In this document: piece by piece, positions 7,504 to 12,599 of the stretch
How positions within the stretch are numbered: the stretch's first letter is position 1
How the letters are laid out: each line of letters begins with the position of its first letter
Source: Spirochaetota bacterium
GTDB taxonomy: Bacteria; Spirochaetota; GWE2-31-10; MWDO01
Assembly: GCA_017998755.1 (NCBI GenBank)
Contig: JAGOCL010000031.1
Coordinates: 1 to 12,599, forward strand
Reading direction: 5' to 3'
Length of the DNA stretch: 12,599 bases
Position numbers and translations under genes: made by a program
Notes under the pieces: model-generated
What the model was told of the DNA's origin: nothing
Seen by the model: the letters and a program-made list of their open reading frames with translations, nothing else
The model's database searches: none

Positions 7504-8802
7504 TTATATTTGTCTTTGGTCTATAATTCGTTTTGCTTTCCCTTCGCTTCTAGGGATACTTTTTGGTTCGACGAGTTTTACTCTAGTGTGAATGTTTAGA
7601 GTTTTGTATAATTCCTGTTCGATTTTCTTCTCAGTTTGATCAAGGTTTTTCATCTCGTCGGAAAATAATTTCTCGTTCATTTCAATTTGTACTTCTATAA
7701 AATCCATTTTATCTTTTCTGTTTACAAGTAATTGATAATGCGGCTCTATGCCTTCCAGTTTTAACAATACTTCTTCTATCTGAGACGGGAAAACGTTAAC
7801 TCCTCTTATGATCAGCATATCGTCGGTTCTACCAAGAAGTCTATGCATTCTAACGGTAGTTCTTCCGCATTTGCAAGGAGATCTATCGAGATAAGTAATA
7901 TCTCGCGTTCTATATCTTATAATCGGCGTTCCTTCTTTTGTCAGCGTCGTAAATACTAACTCGCCTTTCTCTCCGTCGGGTAGTACTTCGCCGGTTTCAG
8001 AATTAATAATTTCCGGATAAAAGTGATCTTCGTTTATATGCAACATATTTTGACATTCGCATTCGGACGCAACTCCGGGGCCTATTATTTCCGTTAATCC
8101 GTAAATATCGTACGCTTTAATCTTTAATTTATCTTCTATCTCTTTTCGCATACTTTCGCTCCACGGTTCGGCTCCAAAAAATCCCGCCTTGAGACTAAGA
8201 TTTTTCATATCGATTTTCTCCTCTGCGGCGACTTCAGCCATATATAGCGAGTAGGAAGGAGTGCAGGCTAAAATCGTCGTTCCAAAATCCTGCATTACGC
8301 TCAGCTGTCTTTTTGAGTTGCCCGCCGATATTGGAATAACCATTGTCCCAAGTTTTTTCGCCCCATAGTGGGCTCCAAGTCCTCCGGTAAATAATCCGTA
8401 ACCGTAGGCCACCTGAACGACGTCATTTTCATTCGCGCCGCCCATAGCAAAAGTTCGAGCCATTACTTCGCTCCATATTTCTATATCGTTTGCGGTATAT
8501 GCGTCTACGACAGGTTTGCCCGTTGTTCCCGAAGAAGTATGAATTTCAACAATATCCTTTTTATCGCAAGCAAGCAAACCGTATGGATATACTTCTCTCA
8601 TATCGTCTTTTGTGGTAAAGGGAAGTTTAGCAATATCCGAAATATCTTTTATATCTGAAGGTTTTACCCCAGCGCTATCCATCTTTTCTTTATAAAACGG
8701 AACTTTATTGTAAACTTTATTTATCAGACTAACCAGTTTATCCGATTGATGTTTTTTCATATCGCCGCTATTCATAGTCTCATATTTTTTATTCCATATC
8801 AT
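7504..8802 (-). CDS. paaK: Phenylacetate-CoA ligase (adenylate-forming, PaaK family)
   Basis: This 432-residue cytoplasmic enzyme activates an aryl acid, classically phenylacetate, with ATP and CoA to give the aryl-CoA. The adenylation motifs are in order: the P-loop HTSSGTTGKP at residues 88-97, YDIYGLTE at 231-238, RYRTRD at 296-301, and the C-terminal catalytic-lysine region PRSEGKAKR with Lys422 or Lys424. Cysteines in ECEC (248, 250) and PCKCGR (310, 312) fit the structural metal site of the family. The length is typical. Its start at 8802 has GAGGAG upstream. In anaerobes this gene and its ACT partner often sit beside indolepyruvate ferredoxin oxidoreductase genes and serve aromatic amino acid fermentation; those are not in this window. 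Substrate range is therefore inferred. Confidence 0.92.
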   Translation of the reverse strand: MIWNKKYETMNSGDMKKHQSDKLVSLINKVYNKVPFYKEKMDSAGVKPSDIKDISDIAKLPFTTKDDMREVYPYGLLACDKKDIVEIHTSSGTTGKPVVDAYTANDIEIWSEVMARTFAMGGANENDVVQVAYGYGLFTGGLGAHYGAKKLGTMVIPISAGNSKRQLSVMQDFGTTILACTPSYSLYMAEVAAEEKIDMKNLSLKAGFFGAEPWSESMRKEIEDKLKIKAYDIYGLTEIIGPGVASECECQNMLHINEDHFYPEIINSETGEVLPDGEKGELVFTTLTKEGTPIIRYRTRDITYLDRSPCKCGRTTVRMHRLLGRTDDMLIIRGVNVFPSQIEEVLLKLEGIEPHYQLLVNRKDKMDFIEVQIEMNEKLFSDEMKNLDQTEKKIEQELYKTLNIHTRVKLVEPKSIPRSEGKAKRIIDQRQI

Positions 8803-8881
8803 TTGAGTTCTCCTCTGAATTTATTTTCCAGCGCGTAAAATTATTCGCAAGATTAAAAATTTAATAAAATTAAACGCGATT

Positions 8882-8910
8882 ATGATAAAATTTTTATTTT
8901 AATAAATCAA
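8882..8910 (-). promoter_or_regulatory. Predicted promoter of the paaK-ACT operon
   Basis: On the - strand TTGATT (8910-8905), a 17-base spacer and TATCAT (8887-8882) lie 80 bases before the paaK start. This leaves a leader of about 70 bases with the GAGGAG ribosome site at its end. The -35 sequence is the same as in the promoter before the FecR-like gene. Confidence 0.55.
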
Positions 8911-8918
8911 CTAAAAAA

Positions 8919-9323
8919 TTATATATCTGAGATTTTTTTTAAAGAGTTATATAAAGATAATAGATCTTTTTGAAAAATATTACCGATTCCTGAAGACTTT
9001 TTGATTTTATCAAAGTACCTGAATGTGAATAAGTATGATATTGTCTCCTCCGAAGAAAAAATATAGATACTTTTTATTGGAGATATTTTTTCTTGTAAGA
9101 TTTTTGACCAAATGTTTTTATATACGCTATTCTCAACATTTTTCGAAATTTTCTTCTCTTCATCTTTCGAATTAATTATAGCGTTGAAAAAGCATACGTT
9201 ATTTATCGACGATATTTTATAGAATTCGTTAAAATTCCTAATATCGTCTTTTATATACAAAGTAATTTCAGAATCCTTAAACAGAGACTCGTTCCAATCG
9301 GAGATAAAGTTTGAAAAAATCAT
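8919..9323 (-). CDS. Small cytoplasmic protein of unknown function
   Basis: I do not recognise this 134-residue protein. It has no signal peptide, no membrane segment and no known catalytic motif; it is rich in Ile, Lys, Ser, Asn and Phe, with alternating strand-like and helix-like stretches (for example SEITLYIKDD near residue 18 and SIYIFSSEETISYLF, given here as a short core, near residue 84). The start has AAGGGA upstream and lies 14 bases after the FecR-like gene stops, so both should come from one transcript. It is the last gene before the paaK promoter. A role linked to the FecR-like protein can be suspected only from position. Its codon choice matches the neighbours, so nothing points to recent transfer. 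Confidence 0.68.
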   Translation of the reverse strand: MIFSNFISDWNESLFKDSEITLYIKDDIRNFNEFYKISSINNVCFFNAIINSKDEEKKISKNVENSVYKNIWSKILQEKISPIKSIYIFSSEETISYLFTFRYFDKIKKSSGIGNIFQKDLLSLYNSLKKISDI

Positions 9324-9337
9324 AAATGTTCCCTTAA

Positions 9338-10036
9338 TTAAGGTTTTTTATAATCGCCGTAATCGTTCCGGCCAAATTCTTCCGTATAACTACCGCTTAT
9401 TAAATTTAGTAGAAGTTCGATTTCGCGCTCTTTCATATTATTCGACGCGGTATTAATTTTATTCCTCAAAAAGAAATCGCTTTCTATCAGTTTGCCATGC
9501 TCGTTTATACCGCAAACTTCGTTTTTACCAACCGTATAAAAATTTAATATTTTGGATTTAACCTGCGCGAAACCCGAACTTATTTTAACGATCGTCCCTT
9601 TGTCCGCTCTAAAAAATATTTCTCCGCTAGAATTCTCAAAAGCGACGTTGCCTGTGTTAAATGAAATTAGAATTTTGTTTTTTACCTTGCCTTCCCTTTT
9701 TGATAGAACGACAACATATCCATCAAAAAGATACGCTCCAATTCTATTTAAGCCGTCTTTCGAAGATACAGGATCAAAAACTAAATGAGTAAGCTGATTC
9801 GCCGTTATATAACTTGATTCGCCGATTTTAATCGATATTTGAGAGTGAATTCCGGTAAATATTTCTACTCCCGAGGGAATTTGATCGTTAATTTTAGAAT
9901 CTAAGGGAGCTAATTTATTATCGGGCGTCTTTATATCGACAATGCCTGTTTTTTCGACAAGAATCAAAGGTATGCCTTGAGAATATAAGAGCGCGTTAAA
10001 AAATAACGCAAAAATTAATATCGTAGCCGTTCTCAT
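9338..10036 (-). CDS. Exported FecR-domain-like protein
   Basis: This 232-residue protein has a signal peptide (residues 1-20, ending LLYSQG) and a FecR-like region at about 25-105. The region has the usual rhythm: a strand with a turn (GIVDIKTPDNK), then 'I.SG..I.TG..S...I..G' realised as QIPSGVEIFTGIHSQISIKIG, given here only by its core GVEIFTG, then repeated beta strands to about residue 175. Classical FecR proteins are inner-membrane anti-sigma factors; this one lacks their N-terminal cytoplasmic segment and looks wholly exported. Spirochaetes often have such stand-alone FecR-type proteins, thought to act in the envelope. The C-terminal 50 residues are polar and probably helical. It has its own good promoter and is followed by the small unknown gene. 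Family assignment is moderately sure, function is not. Confidence 0.68.
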   Translation of the reverse strand: MRTATILIFALFFNALLYSQGIPLILVEKTGIVDIKTPDNKLAPLDSKINDQIPSGVEIFTGIHSQISIKIGESSYITANQLTHLVFDPVSSKDGLNRIGAYLFDGYVVVLSKREGKVKNKILISFNTGNVAFENSSGEIFFRADKGTIVKISSGFAQVKSKILNFYTVGKNEVCGINEHGKLIESDFFLRNKINTASNNMKEREIELLLNLISGSYTEEFGRNDYGDYKKP

Positions 10037-10083
10037 AAATTAAAAAAATCCTTATTTGACTATTCCTCATACATTTCTAATAC

Positions 10084-10111
10084 ATTATAATACTTTTTTA
10101 TTGAAAATCAA
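10084..10111 (-). promoter_or_regulatory. Predicted promoter of the FecR-like gene
   Basis: On the - strand TTGATT (10111-10106), a 16-base spacer and a perfect TATAAT (10089-10084) lie 48 bases before the gene start. It sits in the 108-base gap after the small lipoprotein gene and predicts a leader of about 40 bases. It is the best promoter match in the window. Confidence 0.6.
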
Positions 10112-10144
10112 GATAATTATAACGTTGACTATTTTCGACAAGGA

Positions 10145-10663
10145 TTATTTTTTAATATTTTGTAAAGAATATTCGTTGCCTATCGTAAAGCCGTAAAATA
10201 ACGTATCGCTTGGTAAGTTGATAAATTTATAACTTGCTATAAATCTAAATCCGGATAATGTTCCAAATAATCCATTTGTTCCTTGATTGTAAAAATCCCA
10301 TCCTCCGTATATACCAAAAAACGGCGATATTGAAATAGCGTGATTTTTTTTCTGAAAAAGTTTTACTTTAGGTCCGAAATCTAAAAAACCATGAGCGGCG
10401 CCAATAGGAATACCGTAAATTAGCATGCGCCCCGCTAATTCAAACCTAAATTGCATTTCAAGATATTCCGCTAAGCCAAACCTTTGTTGAACTCCGATTA
10501 GCGCTTCAGGCCCAGCCGAATCGGCGACGCAAACCCCTAGAGCCGCTATAAAAGTCGATTCGGCTTTCCCTTTTACGAGAGTGTCGGCCGTTTGATTTAG
10601 CGTAGTAGTTCTACAGGAGGCGCAAGCGATAATAATTACAACAAATAATAATATTTTTTTCAT
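10145..10663 (-). CDS. Small lipoprotein, possibly a beta-barrel-like outer membrane protein
   Basis: This 172-residue protein starts with a lipoprotein-type signal: MKK, a hydrophobic run, then either IIAC (Cys14) or CASC (Cys17) as the lipid site. The rest consists of alternating hydrophobic and polar stretches with many aromatics and glycines, for example MQFRFELAGRM, FFGIYGGWDF and FYGFTIGNEY. This suggests repeated amphipathic strands and an outer membrane or surface place. I do not recognise the family. The ribosome site is weak. The gene begins 8 bases after the end of the broken beta-lactamase-like gene, so it was probably cotranscribed with it and may still depend on that promoter. 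The reading frame itself is intact. Confidence 0.68.
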   Translation of the reverse strand: MKKILLFVVIIIACASCRTTTLNQTADTLVKGKAESTFIAALGVCVADSAGPEALIGVQQRFGLAEYLEMQFRFELAGRMLIYGIPIGAAHGFLDFGPKVKLFQKKNHAISISPFFGIYGGWDFYNQGTNGLFGTLSGFRFIASYKFINLPSDTLFYGFTIGNEYSLQNIKK

Positions 10664-10671
10664 CTTTTTTT

Positions 10672-11611
10672 CTATTTTAATAAAATACCGGCGGCGTCTA
10701 TTACATGCTGTTCAAGAGACGGATAGACTCTTATGTTTTCAAGTATAATAATATCTATATCTTCGTCGACAAAATGAACGATAAGAGTTGAAACTCCGTT
10801 AGCAAAACTGCCGCTGTGCCAGATTGTTTTCCTTTTAATATTATTAACGGTAATTTCGTTGTCGACGTTTAAACCGTAAGCGTAATTTGTTTTAAAGATA
10901 TATCCGTCCGTCGAATTTAATCCTGAATAAGGAGTCGTCATTTTTTCATAAGAATTTTTTGAAAGAAAATTGGATTTATGAAGAGCTCGACTAAACAGAA
11001 ATAAATCTTTTGTCGTAGAAATAATTCCGCCGCATCCCAATATGGTAGAAGGATCAGGCATTTTTTTTGTCTGATAATAACCGTTAGAATTTATTTCAAA
11101 ATAATCCGGAATAACGCTATATTCTTCATAAGAAACCGGTTGAAACGTATTCGACATTCCGATTGGAATAAAAATATTTTGCTTAACAAAATCGCTAAAA
11201 ACGCTTCCCGATACAATCTCCACAATTCTCGCAAGGAAATAGTAAAGAGTCGTTATCTTTTAATTCGCTAATATATTTTGACGCAAGATCGTTAGTTGAA
11301 AGCGCTCCCCTCTCTTCAAGTAGTAAAATTGAAGCGGCCGTTATCTGTTTGGATATGGACATAATAGAAGTTTTGGTATCTTCCATGAAAGGCGAGTCGT
11401 CGACCGCTTTAGCGATCCCGTATCCTTTATTTAATATGATATTACCGTCTTTAGCCGCAAGAACCGAGCCGCAAAATAATTTTTTTTCAGAGTAATAATT
11501 AAAATAATAATCTAACTTTTCTTCGTAGGTCCCCGATTGTAAAAATGCGCATGACATACAAAAAAGGATAGAACACGGAAGAATAACTAAATAAAAGATT
11601 TTTTATCTCAT
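10672..11611 (-). pseudogene. Broken serine beta-lactamase/PBP-like lipoprotein gene
   Basis: Two overlapping frames together encode a class C beta-lactamase-related serine hydrolase. The 5' fragment ends at 11195 and contains the catalytic SISK motif (11359-11348). The 3' fragment is open from 11259 and carries YYFLARIVEIVSG, then IFIPIGMSNT, and the third motif HSG (10818-10810). In intact relatives some 60-70 residues with the 'LLTHTSG' and 'YSN' motifs lie between these parts; they are missing here and the frame changes, so an internal deletion is likely at about 11238-11255. The natural start appears to be ATG at 11611 behind a GAGAG ribosome site: it gives a lipoprotein signal (KIFYLVIL, then CMSCA), but codon 3 is TAA (11605-11603). 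Such enzymes act outside the cytoplasm on beta-lactams, peptidoglycan or esters. With three lesions it should not make active protein. Confidence 0.85.
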
Positions 11612-11691
11612 CAAAACTCTCTATTGTAGAAATATCCGTAAGATTTAGCCATCTTTTAAGAATTCCATTCTCCAGAAAACAAAAACAATAA

Positions 11692-12599
11692 TTACCGGCT
11701 AAATTTCTTTTTAATGTTGGCTAACGTTCCGCCGTCTATCAGTAATTCTATGTCTCTTTTTGATAAATCGATATTTAAAGTAATTTTTTTATCGTTTATA
11801 TACGCCGTACAGGTTTTTGAATTTTGGATATCGCTTTTAATTGAAGGCATTTTTATTGAATCTGATTCATTAATCAAATTGTAATCCTCGATATTCTCAA
11901 AGGTCATAGGAATTATTCCAAAATTTATTAAATTTGCTTTGTGAATACGCGCAAATGATTTCGCAATTACCGCGGTTATACCGAGATATTTTGGCGCAAG
12001 AGCGGCGTGTTCTCTCGATGAACCCTGACCGTAATTTTCGCCTCCGATTATTACGCCTGATTTTTCTTTCAACGCTTTTTTATAAAAATCGGGATCTATA
12101 GAACCGAAAGCAAACTCGCTTATCTTTGGTATATCTGATCTGTAAGGCAACACTTTTGCTCCGGCCGGAAGAATATGATCCGTCGTGATATTATCTCCGA
12201 CTTTTATTATAACTTTGGCCTCGATCGAATCCGGTAAAGGTTTCTGTTCCGGAAGAGGTTTGATGCCCGGCCCCCTGATAATTTGAACTTTGTTCGGTTC
12301 TATAGCCGGAGGTATGATAAATCTGTCGTCTATAATAAATTCGTCGGGGAACTCAAATTCCGGTATAATTCCCAGATGCTCCATTGGATCCGATATGAAA
12401 CCGTTAAGAGCCGATATCGCCGCAACTTCCGGACTAACAAGATAAATTTCGGCATCTTTAGTTCCGCTTCGTCCCTCAAAATTTCTATTGAAAGTCCTAA
12501 GGGATACTCCGGCGCTGTTTGGAGACTGCCCCATTCCTATACAAGGGCCGCAAGCGCATTCCAGTATCCTAGCGCCGGCGTCGATGAGTTTAGTTAACG
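11692..12599 (-). CDS. acn: Aconitate hydratase, C-terminal part (5' end outside window)
   Basis: These 301 residues are the C-terminal half of a [4Fe-4S] aconitase, which isomerises citrate and isocitrate in the TCA cycle. The frame runs off the window, so the ATG at 12534 is internal. ECACGPCIG near the window edge holds two of the three cluster cysteines. TFNRNFEGR carries the substrate-binding arginines, then comes the linker to the swivel domain with DNITTDHILPAG, and finally GENYGQGSSREHAALAPK with the active-site serine. The AVIAKSFARIHKANLINFG stretch is typical. Cluster, active-site and swivel domains are in one chain, which separates it from two-subunit isopropylmalate dehydratase; the short C-terminus suggests the smaller (about 640 residue) aconitase type. 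It is cytoplasmic. The 80 bases after it hold no obvious terminator. Confidence 0.93.
   Translation of the reverse strand, partial: LTKLIDAGARILECACGPCIGMGQSPNSAGVSLRTFNRNFEGRSGTKDAEIYLVSPEVAAISALNGFISDPMEHLGIIPEFEFPDEFIIDDRFIIPPAIEPNKVQIIRGPGIKPLPEQKPLPDSIEAKVIIKVGDNITTDHILPAGAKVLPYRSDIPKISEFAFGSIDPDFYKKALKEKSGVIIGGENYGQGSSREHAALAPKYLGITAVIAKSFARIHKANLINFGIIPMTFENIEDYNLINESDSIKMPSIKSDIQNSKTCTAYINDKKITLNIDLSKRDIELLIDGGTLANIKKKFSR

Noticed and set aside
11195..11557. Two separate small proteins at the beta-lactamase-like locus.
   Set aside because: The two frames match consecutive parts of one enzyme family, and the end of the first frame past the join has no family resemblance.
12283..12597. 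A + strand open frame opposite aconitase.
   Set aside because: The opposite strand encodes the conserved cysteine and arginine motifs of aconitase.

Overview
The window is AT-rich (about one third G+C by eye) and gene-dense, with no rRNA, tRNA, CRISPR array or insertion sequence that I can recognise. The genes use the standard code, with TAA, TAG and TGA all ending intact genes. Several features suggest a spirochaete, perhaps a host-associated Treponema-like one: an XPB-type helicase paired with a Helicase_C_3-type partner, many lipoprotein signals with relaxed lipoboxes, a FecR-like exported protein, a paaK-ACT pair and a short aconitase with a fused swivel domain. This assignment is an inference, with moderate to low confidence.

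Positions 1-6470 are on the + strand. First come the 3' end of an XPB-family DNA helicase and its partner, overlapping by 16 bases, then a cytoplasmic lipase-like alpha/beta hydrolase 17 bases on. After a promoter-like site comes a lipoprotein alpha/beta hydrolase, followed at once by a ComF-type phosphoribosyltransferase. Next are a membrane-anchored protein of unknown function and PlsC, the second acyltransferase of phosphatidic acid synthesis.

Everything from about 6514 to the end is on the - strand. Read in the direction of transcription (right to left), it contains: the 3' half of aconitase; a serine beta-lactamase-like lipoprotein gene that is clearly broken; a small lipoprotein that may be a beta-barrel; a FecR-like exported protein with a small unknown partner behind a good sigma70-type promoter; phenylacetate-CoA ligase (paaK) with its usual tandem-ACT partner behind another good promoter; and a Ser/Thr-rich lipoprotein gene cut by an in-frame TAA. 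The two strands converge near 6471-6513.

I did not find a new multi-gene system. The strongest unexpected signal is gene decay in surface and lipoprotein genes. One has a nonsense codon with 85 further open codons behind it. The beta-lactamase-like gene has a stop at codon 3 plus an internal deletion with frameshift that removes its middle motif. Housekeeping genes beside them (plsC, paaK, acn, the helicase) look intact. This pattern fits a lineage losing accessory exported functions, although assembly error has to be excluded.
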